Origin: Mactra quadrangularis
Lineage: Eukaryota > Mollusca > Bivalvia > Venerida > Mactridae
Length of the DNA stretch: 64,000 bases
Direction: 5' to 3'
NCBI GenBank assembly: GCA_025267735.1
Contig: CM046307.1
Coordinates: forward strand, 8,066,258 to 8,130,257
The notes under the pieces are model-generated. The model searched no databases. It had not been told where the DNA came from and saw only the letters and a list, made by a program, of their open reading frames with translations. Below, one piece after another: positions 23,901 to 35,348 of this stretch (the stretch's first letter is position 1; each line of letters begins with the position of its first letter). The position numbers were made by a program, and so were the translations under genes.

Positions 23901-26900
23901 TGTAAAAATAAAAAAATCCCAATTCATCTCATTTGAATTTCACTTTTGTGAAGATATATCATACCGACACAATTGTATTGTGACTAGTGCCATATTTCAT
24001 CTAGCTTTGAAGCCGCCGGGCTAGCTCAGTTGCTGATCAAGGGGTCATGGGTTTGATTCTCGGGCTGGGCATACTTTCATAGAGCTTGGTCATGAAATTA
24101 TTTCTACGGCCATTCTCTCTCCTACCAATGAATCTTAATTATGTAGGGCAGTTGTCAGTCACTGACGAAAGTATGTGCTCAGTAGTTGATTAACAGCTAA
24201 ATTCAGAGATTTAGCCTTTCCAGGCACAGTGAGTAGGTAGACTGACCACTATTATATGACTTATACAATGTGTTGCCACAGCATAAAACCCAACAGAACA
24301 AACAAACAATCAATCATCTCGCTTTGAAAAGCACAGCCATATTGATCTAACAAAACACAAAAGATTAACCATAATTTCATTGAGATTAAGCTTCTAGTCA
24401 TGGTTGATGAAATTGGACCATAAATGAGCGGTCTTAAATATTAACAGCTCAATAAGAACACTCATAACATATAGCCATGAACAACTTATCCATCACAGTA
24501 GCTTACCTTGAGCACTTAGGTGCACAGAAGTGTAAATAAATCTTTTAAGACTTACTGAAATATCTTAAGACACCCTGGCTTCTTCTGCTTTCAGCAACAC
24601 GAATAACATCACCCCACATTCCAAAGCCAAGCAACAATATACTGTAACCAACTAAACGTTGATCACTGTGTACAGAAAACATGTTATTTTTGTACTTAAA
24701 ACCTGCAAATATAGAACTATAAAAGTTTAGTTCATTTTGCTTTATTATATGTGATTTGTGCATGAGATATAAGGTTTACATACAATGACAAGAAACATAT
24801 ATACAAAAGCTGTGATACATTTAGTAGGTAAAAAATAACAAAACATGTTTGTGTAAACATTAAAAGTTAACCAATTCATTCCAGAGGTAGGGCAGTATTA
24901 AAATTAAAAGTTGTATTGTTCATTTGAACAAAATTGGTGTGGCGTATACACCACCACCCCTTAATCAATCATGCTTGTAATGGTAGAGCACCTTTATATT
25001 ACTCCAACAAGACACTAATGAAACATATTAAAATAATATGAGCATCCCCTGTTGTGGATTAGTTCATTGTATTGTTTTTATATGAACAGTGTTTTATTTT
25101 TTGTACTAACTATACATGTATGTATGGAGTTATATATAAGCACTAACAGTAATTAGAATAATACTGGCACCAGTAATTAGATATCCATGCTTATAGTGGT
25201 CATATATTTGACATACATGTACCTATTTGTAAAAAGTTTTGGTAAAAGATCTTTTGCATTCACTGGAAGTAGTTTGTGGGTGGCGTAGTGATTAGCATGT
25301 CTGACGTCGAGTCTGGAGATCACAGGTTCGAGCTGGATTGTGGTAGGTCATACTCTACACATGAGTTGTCTGCCTTGTGGTAGGGCAAGTTAGTACTGGT
25401 GATAGAAAAGTGTCCAGAAAACCTATAGTAGGAAGAGCTGGCCATCGTATATATGACCTAAATATGTGTTGAATATGATGTTAAAAAAAAGCCACATACA
25501 ACATTTTATAATGAAATAAATCTATCTATCAAAGTATTCTCTACAAACAAAACAACTTACCAATAGCTATAGACAAAGCTGCTGTCAAAGAATCATAACT
25601 TCCATAACATTGTCTAGCTATACCATTTCCAGTACCTGTATATACAAGATTGGTAAATCAATACTCTATAAGTGGACATTTTTGCAGGGACTTTTTCTAC
25701 TTTTTCTGCAGTCATCAGTTTAGTCAAAGAAATTATATCAAGAAAGGTTATCTATCCAAGTGAAAACAGAACATCAAAATTATCACACTTTATCACAAAA
25801 AGAAAAAATGAAATTGAATTTAAGTTTGAATCAGATTTTACTATTCACACTGTCCATACAAAAATGATGCAAACATCTCTAAACTTAAGATGCACAATTT
25901 ATTGCACATACCAGCAATTTGACTCCCTGCAGGAAATTTTGTAAGAAATTTAGAAATTATTGCACCAGGCACTGCAGACAATCTGTCTGGATTACTAATA
26001 CTATTCATATTATGAAGAACTATTTGCAGATCCCATACCTAAGGATCAGCACTCACAAATGTTTAGGAAGCAACTCGTCTTGCAGGTGAAGCAGTTTAGA
26101 ATTTTCACTCGATTGGTGCAATATGCACTCCTCCTGTCTCCACTAAATTTTACACTTGAAATTTAGTTATTTTTTCACAAGAAATTTCACTCGTCCTGCA
26201 GGATGAGTGCGGCCAGACTCAAACATGTGAGCGGACTAGTGGATTTGTTGAGCCCTGAAAACTGACCAGAAGGTTTAATGATATAAAAATACTGACCAGT
26301 AGGTATAAGACCCATAGGTATTAGTAGTTCAGGACTAGGAGAATTAACATCATCTATATCAAGACCTTGTTCTCTAAATAATCTTCTCATTAAGCCATTA
26401 ACAGCTTCATATAATGTTCCATCACCACCAACAAGTACCAATCTTAATTTATAAATGAAAACTTATGTAATGTATGGTGTTCTATTTGGATTCTATCCAT
26501 TGATGAAAGAATAAAAATTTTCAAAATTCTGAAATTTATGAATTCATTCATCTTAGCAGCTTCTATATAGTACGAGAAAGATCTTTCACATAGTGAAACA
26601 AACCACTAGCCAGAGTCCTTGGACGAGTAATACTTAATTCAGGCAAGTGAAAATTATCAATATCATTTAGTCCAGCTAGTTGATACTACTGCCTTTCACT
26701 ATGTAACACTATGTAACACATTAAATCAGGCTAACATTAGAGAAAAGTTAAGACTATAACTCAGAGTGCGACATTAACAGTGTCCCGGGGTTCTGAAGAT
26801 CCCAAAAAACTTGGGAGGAATCCCAGTGATTCTCAGCTAGGGAATCTCTAAAATTACCTTCAATTTTTTATTACAATTAGTGATCGCAAATTTGTAATAA

Positions 26901-29900
26901 AAATTTGTCTTTTATTGAAGGAAACCCTAATGTTAATGAGGAATCCTTGAGTAACTGACTAGGGATTCCTTTGGGATCCATGGTAAAACAGTTAGGATCA
27001 AATCATGTAACTGTGCTGTCATTTCAGCTTTAAAGAAATGATCAGTTTAAGTGATATTAAATTATATTCTAGTTGTAACTATAGATGCAACACAACTTAC
27101 CCATCTATAGAGTTCAAATCATATGATGATACTATTTCTTCTGTATGATGAGCTCTCTCTGTAACTATAGTAATATATAAATGTTATTTTTTTACTTTGG
27201 ATTGGGTTTAACACTATGTCAACACAAATTATGGTCATTTTACTTTGGCCATTTCACCTAAACTAGCTTTTCTGGACATTTGTTTATAACCAGTACTCAC
27301 CTACCATTCTAAAAGGCCAACAACTTCTCTAAGTCTTAACATAAATGAATGAAAATAGACATTATTGTCTAATTTTCATGGATGCCGATTAATATAACCA
27401 TCTTAGGTGAGGCTCCAACCAGCAACCCCTTCAAGACTCTAGATTCGAATCCTGAGTAAAGCCTACTATGCCAGACTTGGTTAATATATAACTTCAACTT
27501 TAGCAACTGACAATGGACTTACTTCCCCAAATTTACAGTTGGTCTAGAGTGCTTTAAAATGTTAGTGGTCAGTCTAGTTTTAAAGGCATAAAATGATTTT
27601 AGTGTTTTAAGTGCTTATCTTGATGTAGTTCATTTATAAAACTGCATTTATACATTTCTGAAAAGTGTTTAGGTCAAGTAATTATTCACTTGCTCGCCTT
27701 CTATTATTAATTTTTATTTGAAAAAAACAGAAGAGAACAGAACATACAATAATTTGCTCACACCAAAATACAAGGTACATGAGAAAGTACTATCCTTCAG
27801 AGTATTACCTGTGCTTGTTTTCTTGTTAGAAAGTAAAATTATTATCCATCCTAAAAATAGCCAAGTGTTTCCCTCTGACATTTAACCGTATGAGTGAATA
27901 AGTAAATTTTTCAACTTATAAAACAATTGAGTAATATCTACACTCTTATTCACTGAGCCACACATACTGAATAATTAATTTTATTTTCACAAGATTAAAT
28001 ACTTTGAACTGCTACAGAATGACTAGTAAGGACTTGTATGTTTCCCCATAAATGAATGAATCCAAAAATTGTAAGTAAAATGACATGCCATGATCATTTA
28101 TTTATACAATTAAATCTTATCCTTCAATCATAACAAACTAGATAAATTTTATGTTCCATAAAAAATATTTCCATAGTTTACAAAGCAATGTTACCTAAAA
28201 CATGTGTCTTGATTCCTGCCTCTTCAAATACTGGTGCAACAATTTTAGTGAATATACTTGGTCCCTTTCTACGTCCACTAATTGGATTCACTATAACCAA
28301 TAAACTTTTAGGTCTCTGAGAATCTATAAATAAAATAAGTAAAACAGTAGAGAAATAAATCTGCAGATGAAATTACCTGAGTTTCAAAAGATTTCCATTT
28401 CCAAATAGAAAAATAGCATGATCATACCAGATGCTAAAAATAATCAGAGTCAATAAATTGATACAGATTATAACAAACTATTTTCTATCAAACTGATGAG
28501 ATACAATGAAACTTCTCCACCATTTGGCAAAAGGATTTGTCATGTCACATCAAAATAGTTTATTGGCATAAACTTTGTTCATTTCCAAGAAACAATTAGG
28601 TGATATTTTACAAAGTTTTAAAATATACATGTATATACAATAAAGAAATAAACAGTACAGAATGTACATTGAGTACACAATGCAACTTGTATTACAAAAT
28701 ATAACTTATTTATTTTCACTTTATAACAATAAATAATACGGTGAACTTCTTGCCTTGCTTAATCAACTGTTCTAGTTGGCGTTTTAATTGTTCAAGACAT
28801 GATACATCATCCGCAGTCAATTCTAGCACACATCTTTTTAACATCAACTTTTTCTGTTGTCTAACGTAACTAATACACAGAATGTCTTTTTCACCAGATT
28901 TCTGAAGCTTCATCGAAATAATATCTGTTATTCTAACTGATGTTGAACCTAAAAAAAGCACTTTCAAATTCAGATTTCATTGTAGTATGTCATGAGTTTC
29001 ACATCTTATTTCACAGCCTCTTAAAAGTATTATCTTTTTTTCAAAAAGTCTAAGATAACACCAGCTTTTATTCCCTAATTTATAATTTTAGCAACAGTTC
29101 TATTGAAGATCGACATCACATTCTAAGGCCTCTTCCCTATTATGAGAAAAAAGCCCTTGAGTAGAAACAAAATCAGTTAAACTAAGTCACAGTAAGTTTT
29201 CTGAACTGATACTTGTGGTAAAGATTTTTTGCACAAGGAGATAATTAGTCTACAATTGCTTCGAACAGAATTTGGTTCATAACTTTGCTGGCTTTCCACT
29301 TACAACCAATCCATTCATGGCAATGCAGTCTTTGCGAATACCGTCGGACCGCCGGACATGTCCGGTAAAAAATCGGCCGGTCCGACGTGAAAATCAGGAT
29401 CGACGGACCGAATGTCCGGTAACGGTAAATAGTACCGGATAACGTACTTTTATACATAACCACGTAATTTTCACGGAAGCGTCATTGTTATGCACCGTGC
29501 AAAAAGGTTGCAACATCGAGAGAGTTTATCTGCTAAACGCCGTTCCGTTGAAAAAGAAAGTTGACCAGGTGATTTCTATTACATTTTTTGAGATAATGAT
29601 TAAGTTTATGTATTTTGAAGGCATCCAACCATGACTCAAACAATTTAATATAGTAAATAATGAAAGTAAGAAAGTAAAAAAATCGAGGCCACCAGGTTGG
29701 AGAGAATATATTTTAGGAGGGTTTGAATTTTTTTACTGTAGTCTGATTTTTTCTCATTGGCATTGCCGTGATCGTTAGCTTTGAATATTTAACAGCAGAA
29801 TTTTTTATAATTGATTAACTATATCATTGATATGACAAATACTGACTTTAATATTTGTTGCCTAGTGTAATTTAGACATAGTTGACTCACAATTAGCTAC

Positions 29901-30769
29901 ATTTACTGTTCAACCCATAGGACCATTAGTCATCACATCAGGGATGTTTAGCATAATCTGCTTAATTTTGGGACTGCTTTCATCTTAAATTAAGCATTTG
30001 ATGACTTAAAAATAATAAAAAATGAATACCAAGGTTTTTTAAACAGTGGAACTTTACTTTAGAAGTTTTAAAGTGGAGAAAGTACCTGATAACTTGATTA
30101 TGTTGCATATGTATATCTAATATGATTAATTAAGTAGAATACAAAGTATTTTTACGTTGTAATAGTTTATATTATACGTAATGTTGTGTATATGTTGCAG
30201 ACTACATCATTGAGAGCAAGAACACTTCAGTACACCAGTCAAACTACTACGGGCATAATGGAATCTGATGTTGACGATAACATCATTGTAAATGACGAAC
30301 CATCTTTCGATTTATTGTACCAAAGTCAACAAGAAACTGTTGATGGTTATCAATGTGAAGCTGACTAGATCTACATGTATATAAAATAACTGTTGAACCT
30401 CATTCATGATAAATAAAAGGCATTAAAAATTCAAATGTGTGTTATGCCTTTTTTGCTTCATATTTTTTTGGTCTGGTAAACTTTCATTCGGTCTGGTAAA
30501 AGTTTGTAGTTTACCAGACCGAATGTCCTGTAAACGTTTTAACCTATTCGCAAAGACTGCAATGTCACAACCAATTGAACACTCTGACTGTCGAAAAATG
30601 GTGTAAAACAAACATACAATATAATACATAATATACACTAACCTTTCTTACTGTCTATTCCATTATAACTCAGTGTTGTTGCTGTTAATATCACATTATA
30701 TTTTTGTTTCTTTATCATACACACACATTCATATTTGGTCACCGAATCTACATTTTCAGCTGTTGCCAT
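17907..30769 (-). CDS. Sphingosine/ceramide-kinase-like lipid kinase, 11 exons
   Basis: Exons (minus strand, 5' to 3'): 30769-30643, 28948-28740, 28315-28195, 27164-27101, 26442-26297, 25635-25561, 24702-24556, 23608-23491, 22430-22253, 18304-18150, 17985-17907. Every junction is GT-AG, phases agree, and the sum is 1419 nt (472 aa). The ATG (30767-30769) gives MATAENVDSVTKYE. Residues 1-110 look like the PH-like N-terminus of this family. The DAGK catalytic domain follows: LLVIVNPISGRRKG, VLVGGDGTLYEAVNGL (nucleotide-binding GGDGT) and IPTGTGNGIAR. Then come LLGFGMWGDVIRVAESRR, where the Asp matches the lipid-binding region, and the late IDGEPI. Such enzymes phosphorylate sphingosine or ceramide with ATP. 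GTGN is closer to the GSGN of sphingosine kinases; TAALSIAIG and GFGMWGDV recall ceramide kinase, so the substrate is open. The last exon is least certain. A possible ATTAAA lies at 17732-17727. Confidence 0.88.
18478..18741. mobile_element. MITE family M1, intact copy in kinase intron 9
   Basis: It runs from ACAAGTAAATCTGTGAGC through GATACCCCCGC to GCAGGGGTATAAT. It carries GAAGCAATATGCAAAG and a block of ACGG repeats. It is nearly identical to 35349-35612. Confidence 0.75.
18991..22240. repeat. 3.2-kb element with higher-order tandem array, kinase intron 9
   Basis: The left end AACAAGAGCTCCGCTGGGCG holds ATACGCCCGT (19018-19027). The right end holds an ACGGACAGACGG run and ACGGGCGTAT (22227-22236), the inverse of the left motif. 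Between them, units of about 146 bp each contain GTGACCTTGACCTTTGACC or a close variant. About 17 units are seen, starting near 19071, 19511, 19660, 19806, 20158, 20304, 20448, 20801, 20946, 21091, 21445, 21590, 21736, 21883 and 22028 plus degraded ones. Blocks repeat at about 643 bp: three 146-bp units plus a 207-bp insert beginning TGTTTCATTGTTTGCC. The many short open frames here are repeat-derived and not genes. Confidence 0.85.
22640..22920. repeat. Dispersed repeat shared with 40553-40890
   Basis: Both copies share CTGATTGCGACAT, CGCGCTA, GGCTATTTCAAGATGCTCT, CATGGCAA.GCTGGGGCGG and TTTGCATTTC. The order is the same, with an extra 90-bp segment in the other copy. No coding content was seen. 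Confidence 0.55.
23190..23465 (+). repeat. tRNA-derived SINE, family A, in kinase intron 8
   Basis: It has a tRNA-like head CCCGGGTGGATGGCACGCC with B-box-like GGGTTTGAATCCC. The body has TATACCCTTCCATGAAAAT and the 3' end TGTTGACATGGCATTAAACC. The same family occurs at 52076-52350 (plus), 42150-42420 and 27190-27470 (minus). Confidence 0.7.
24012..24300 (+). repeat. tRNA-derived SINE, family B, in kinase intron 7
   Basis: The head GCCGCCGGGCTAGCTCAGTT looks like a tRNA A-box region, followed by GGGTTTGATTCTCGG. The 3' part has CAGAGATTTAGCCTTTCC, GAGTAGGTAGACTGACC and GTGTTGCCACAGCATAAAAC, and is shared with 57515-57625. Confidence 0.7.
25272..25495 (+). repeat. tRNA-derived SINE, family C, in kinase intron 6
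   Basis: The head GGTGGCGTAGTGATTAGCAT has B-box-like AGGTTCGAGCT. The tail CCTATAGTAGGAAGAGCTGG matches the inverse of 16220-16280. Confidence 0.65.
27190..27470 (-). repeat. tRNA-derived SINE, family A, minus copy in kinase intron 3
   Basis: Read on the plus strand it shows the inverse of the family 3' end (GGGTTTAACACTATGTCAAC), then the body and the inverse B-box-like GATTCGAATCCTGA. The head is decayed. Confidence 0.6.
29321..30564. mobile_element. 1.23-kb inverted-repeat element with 5-bp TSD, kinase intron 1
   Basis: The element spans 29326-30559. The left end CAGTCTTTGCGAATA and the right end TATTCGCAAAGACTG are perfect 15-bp inverted repeats. It is flanked by CAATG at 29321-29325 and 30560-30564. 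Both subterminal regions carry GGACCGAATGTCC-type motifs (29401-29420; 30519-30534). It fills about three quarters of intron 1. I cannot name the superfamily. Confidence 0.75.
29490..30368 (+). CDS. Possible two-exon gene carried by the intron-1 element
   Basis: The second part (30201-30368) follows a good acceptor, tatgttgcag, and is open for 56 codons to TAG. It is acidic (ESDVDDN, NDEPSFDLLYQSQQE) and is followed by AATAAAAG at 30413. A first exon could end CCAG|gtgatt at 29570. In phase 0 that joins VPLKKKVDQ to TTSLRARTLQ, but the ATG at 29493 is in another frame and would stop at TGA just before the donor. So either another start or a weaker donor is used, or this is a relic. No domain is recognised. 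It lies on the strand opposite the host kinase. Confidence 0.25.
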
Positions 30770-31237
30770 AGTTACTGTTAAACAACCTGACTAACCTACA
30801 ATAAAAATGAATTTAAGGCATACTTGTTTCACAATTTTACAGTTTTCTCATATTCAATTTTTACCAAATGAAAACATGACAAACTATCACTCGCAACAAC
30901 ATGGCAATCATGAAGTCGGTCAACTTTTTGTTTTTAACCAATGTTAAAAAAATAGACAATAATCCTGAAAAATTCCAATTAAAACCTAAATTATCCTAAA
31001 CTTCTACACTCCCATGGAAAAATTGCATATTTCATCTAAAAAATTTACCAAAACAATCCAAACTTGCAAGAGAAGACCAGAAATAGGTCAACATATCTAT
31101 ATCTCCTAAATGTTTACAAAACGAATATCACAGCTTACTAAATGTTACATTGCAGTTCAAAAACTGTGTTCCATCACATTTTTTAGATCCAGTATAATAA
31201 GCATTGACAGTAAGTGTTTAGTAAAATTCGTTTCTAT
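30770..31237. other. Region upstream of the lipid kinase start
   Basis: AT-rich DNA just 5' of the kinase ATG, with no TATA box or CpG island visible. Splicing of a non-coding first exon further upstream cannot be excluded. Confidence 0.3.
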
Positions 31238-31640
31238 TTATAATAAACCATTTTTTCATCAGTTTGACATAAAAGTGTTTCAGGCTATTGCAGGATACTT
31301 ATTTATGTGATCTTGAATGAAATTAAAGCTGTACACATCTCAATCTGATCAAAACCTGATCTAAAATTTTCCGCTCACCTACTCGCTAATTTAGATCTGG
31401 TCTTTTTCAAACGAAAGTCACGTTCAGGCGACCTTTTCTCATCATAATATTCATGACGAAATTGTTATGATACATAACTTGTTTACATCGTCAACGTCAC
31501 GCAATTTGAAATGAGCCACCCAATCGCAGACTGTGAATAATACCGCTGTTAAATTAGCATGCAAAACTTGGTCTAAAAATAGAAATTACGAAATCAAAAT
31601 GTGATTAATAGTGTTTTTGTCTAGATGAAAGCTACGCATT

Positions 31641-32188
31641 GATTGTGTAATATAATAGGGTCATTCAATTTACTATCTTTGGCAAACATCAAATATTTAC
31701 TTAAACTATTGGTCACTCAAACCAGTCCGGACAAATTGATATTCTAGATCTTTCCAAATTAGTAATGTTTCAACATGTTTTCTTGATTTCGCGGGGCGTG
31801 GGTACAAGCGTTATAAAAGGGAGCCGCAGCATGACTGCGGGGTCCACAGTGGTTAGTCGCTGCTCAATGTGAGTACGACCGAAGTACACTAATAAACGTA
31901 GGGTCATTCAATTTACTATCTTTGGCAAACATCAAATATTTACTTAAACTATTGGTCACTCAAACCAGTCCGGACAAATTGATATTCTAGATCTTTCCAA
32001 ATTAGTAATGTTTCAACATGTTTTCTTGATTTCGCGGGGCGTGGGTACAAGCGTTATAAAAGGGAGCCGCAGCATGACTGCGGGGTCCACAGTGGTTAGT
32101 CGCTGCTCAATGTGAGTACGACCGAAGTACACTAATAAACGTAGCTAAACTGTTGGTTGTGTTTCTCGATCTCTTATGTTACAGATTG
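31641..32188 (+). mobile_element. Solo LTR (538 bp) with an internal 243-bp tandem duplication
   Basis: The LTR is 31646-32183, starts TGTAATATAATAGG and ends CTTATGTTACA (TG...CA, TGTAA/TTACA). GATTG stands on both sides (31641-31645 and 32184-32188) as a perfect 5-bp TSD, and the uninterrupted M2 copy at 57947-58349 shows the empty site. Inside, 31658-31900 and 31901-32143 appear to be identical 243-bp units. Each has a TATAAAAG box (31812 and 32055) and an AATAAA (31891 and 32134). There is no coding sequence or primer-binding site, so it is a solo LTR by recombination. The retroelement family is unknown. Confidence 0.88.
31812..31819 (+). promoter_or_regulatory. TATA box in the first LTR unit
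   Basis: TATAAAAG, followed about 71 bp later by AATAAA, is the usual U3/R layout. The same pair recurs 243 bp downstream at 32055 and 32134. Confidence 0.6.
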
Positions 32189-32389
32189 GTCGAAACAAAG
32201 TTCATCTCGACGTGACCTTCCACGGAGACAGTAGAGATCCTGTACGACAACGCTCTACAGGATATCTGTTTACGGAGATTGAGTTATAATAAACCATTTT
32301 TTCATCAATTTGACATAAAAGTGTTTCAGATTATTGCTGGATACTTATTTATGTGATCTTGAATGAAATTATAACTGTACGCATGTCGA

Positions 32390-33140
32390 CAGATTAAAAC
32401 TAAACTACCATGACATTGCAAAAACAGCAAATAAACCTGCACAGACCCAGTATCTGTGAGCAGATGAACGATAACACTAAATTGAAAATTTGCATGATCT
32501 AACATTCAAGGCTTCATACACGATGATTAAATTTTGCCATACTTACTCAGGTAGTATATAAACAAGGCAGTGGCAGTTATGGTACTTGGACTCTAGCCTT
32601 AAAGTCAAGAGTTACAGGAGTACCAAAAACTCCAGGCAACCCAATAGCACCAGACTAGGGATCAGGGACTTTTTTAAGATGGATTGTGTTATAAATTTAA
32701 AGCATTAAAAACATGTGTTTCTATTCCTAACTATTCAAATGAAAGACATATTGTCAATATAAAATGGAGTATTAGGTCATGACATTAAATATATCTTTCA
32801 TAATTATGAACATGCTTTACTGAGTCAATGTCTAAAAGTTGAACGATATCCATATAACACCAGGGTTTTCATTCAGGATTTCCCATCGGGGGTCCCAGGG
32901 ACTCTCATGCAGATTTTTTTAAGGGTCATGGTTAGGAATTTGGGGGTCCCACTTTATAACCAATAATAAAATTGACTTAACTCCATATTATTCAAGAAAA
33001 AACAGTTAATAAAGACAATAATTAAAAAAAAAACGATTTTTTGACACAAGTGTAGTCCGTTACAATCTTTGATGATTACCGCTGACCTAAATCAATAATG
33101 ACAGACGACATCTTTGTTGTTGATTTGAGAGCTGTGTGGT
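32390..33140. other. Non-coding stretch
   Basis: No gene seen. Two G-rich phrases around 32885-32955 (GGGGGTCCCAGGGACTCTC, GGGGGTCCCACTTTAT) resemble the ends of an unidentified repeat. Confidence 0.35.
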
Positions 33141-33349
33141 TGGTTATCAGGGATAAGCCTGGGTTCCAAATTTAGGGAGAAGTGACTTCTCCCTCCCAGT
33201 AATTTAGGGAGAAGTGCAGTGATGTGAGGGAGAAGTTGGGAGGATAGACAAGCGGGAAAAGTTCGATGAGCCGAATGGAATGTTTTGAACAGTATTCATA
33301 AACTTCTCAAATGCAAACTTTTCTAGAACTTCTATCCTTTAAATACATG

Positions 33350-34597
33350 TACAGTCAATTCGCATTATCTCGACTACTCTTGTGTCGACATTTCGTTGTC
33401 TCGATTGAAAATCAAAAGTCCCGATTTTTTTCCTTCTTTATCTATATGAAAAAATCATGTTTGACTCGATCTTTTTGTCTCGACATTTTCGCTCTGTCGA
33501 CTATAAATTTGAGTCCCAAAGTGTTTTTTTACTATAAAAATATAATGTTTAAGTCGACTAGATAAAGAAATTATCGGCGATCCGTTGAGGTGCGAATAAT
33601 AACACACGCCCATTGTTTATCGATTAGCGACTGTATAGATAATCTGTTTAAAAGAACGTGTCAAGATTGAATTAACATGTCATTGTAATATACAAACTAA
33701 TTGACATGACTAAATGAAACCATTGTTAAATAAGTCGAGTGTTAATTTACAGATGTCAAAAAATTACAAAAAAACACTGTTTGTGATACTCGTTACTTTT
33801 TTGTGTACATTAATGTTTATCACTCATTATATTTTGTTTAATGAATATTTTGTCCAATAATAATAAAAAAACAAATATTTATTGTTATTTCTATTATTTT
33901 ATTTCGTCATTTAAGTTGGTATAAATGTACGGCATCATCTTTGCATGATAAATTAACCACTCTACAGACCTGTTTGAAAAACGATGTTTACAACTGTTAT
34001 GGATCGATAATAGAAAGACACACATTTAAAAGATATGCTGACATTCTTGTAGTTCAAGTCTATATTTTTTCGTGACGTAATAGTCAACTACTCTACACAC
34101 ACAACTGGATAATATCAGCAACTACTCAAAACTATCAAAGAGAGGCCGACATACACGATGACGGTGCTGGGGTTGTACGAAATAGTATATGACGTCAAAC
34201 ACATACACACACAATTTATCTGAGTGGCTTCAAATATTCAGAAGAATATACGTTTGGTTAGTCATTACATCTAGATACAGTCTGTGAAATAGTAGAAACG
34301 GAAAGTAGATTTTCGAAAAAATACGCGATTTTGTTCAATAATTTGTCGAGAGAGAACTGTGGCAGCGGGAAAAGTGTCACAAAACCTTTAAAGTACAAGT
34401 TCATGGTAAATTCCTATTCACAGGTGCAGAAAGGCGATAATGTTAAATTACACTCTCTGAACAGGTAAAACTGCTACTGAAGACATCGGAATTACCTCCC
34501 TTAGAATATTTTGTTTATAATGTTTGTCTCGACTTTTCGTTATCTCGACTATTTTTCGACGGTCCCAACTAAGTCGAGATAACGAGAATTGACTGTA
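33350..34597. mobile_element. Pogo/Tigger-like non-autonomous element
   Basis: The element is 33352-34595. The left end CAGTCAATTCGCATTATCTC and the right end GAGATAACGAGAATTGACTG are inverted repeats of about 24 bp, and TA stands on both sides. Subterminal TCTCGAC/GTCGAGA motifs recur many times (33370-33560 and 34530-34580). CAG ends with a TA duplication fit the pogo group of Tc1/mariner. No transposase is present. Confidence 0.8.
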
Positions 34598-35348
34598 ATT
34601 ACTATTACATTAAGTAAATAATATGTCTGCTGTGAGTTGTGAGTATTAAATACTCCCTGGATGTTTGGTTACTGAGTTTATTATTTGTTCTATGTTTTAC
34701 ACAAAATTCACAAAGAACACATTGATTTTGTACCAAATTGTACACTTAAATTATCTAATTATCATTTCAATAAAATGTTCTTCTTTTTGGTTTAGCATTT
34801 TTACTTGCTAGTATATGTTCATTAAAAGAGATTAAAAATCCATATACGACCATTTTTGGAAAATATGCAGCATGTTCAATCACATGAAAATCCACATATT
34901 TCACGCCAAAAAAGTAAAATTCACGCGAATATTCAGACATTACCGGGTATGAATACGCAGACCGAAATATACCATAATGTAACGAAGGGTAACTCTGTTA
35001 AGCTTATTACGTAATTACTGGCATTTAGCCTTACCCAAATGACGTCAGCAACGCTGACCAGATTGTTTTTGTTTTCATCACTAATAAAGGATCATGGCGT
35101 CGATAGTCTTCTGCTCAAGAGCGTTGACGACGCGATAATTCATACCAATAATTATGTCAAAACAAAGGACTTTAAAGTTTAACTGATTGTATTGCCGAAT
35201 TAAAAAGGTGTTAATTTCAACTTTAATAATACCATCAGATTTGCAAACTAACAATGAAGTAACACTTAAACTTAGTGATTTGTTGTCGACCAGTTAGTCT
35301 AGTATTGCACACGAGCGCAATCGAGCACCAGATTCACTTACAAGAGAA

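Larger units (their letters stand above)
31341..32281. mobile_element. MITE family M2 (9-bp-TSD type), copy 1, interrupted by an LTR
   Basis: One end is CAATCTGATCAAAACC and the other ACGGAGATTG; CAATCT/AGATTG is the short inverted terminus. Without the LTR insert it is about 398 bp, against 403 bp for the reverse-oriented copy at 57947-58349. Shared landmarks are TAGATCTGG, CACGTTCAGG, TCATGACGAAATTGTTATGA, ACGCAATTTGAAATGAGCC and TCTCGACGTGACCTT. This copy has no 9-bp duplication, unlike the other two. Confidence 0.8.
31238..32384. repeat. About 101-bp direct repeats flanking a MITE
   Basis: 31238-31339 and 32284-32384 are the same sequence with about ten differences. Both start TTATAATAAACCATTTTTTC and hold TACTTATTTATGTGATCTTG. 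The MITE at 31341-32281 sits exactly between the end of one and the start of the other. Confidence 0.8.
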
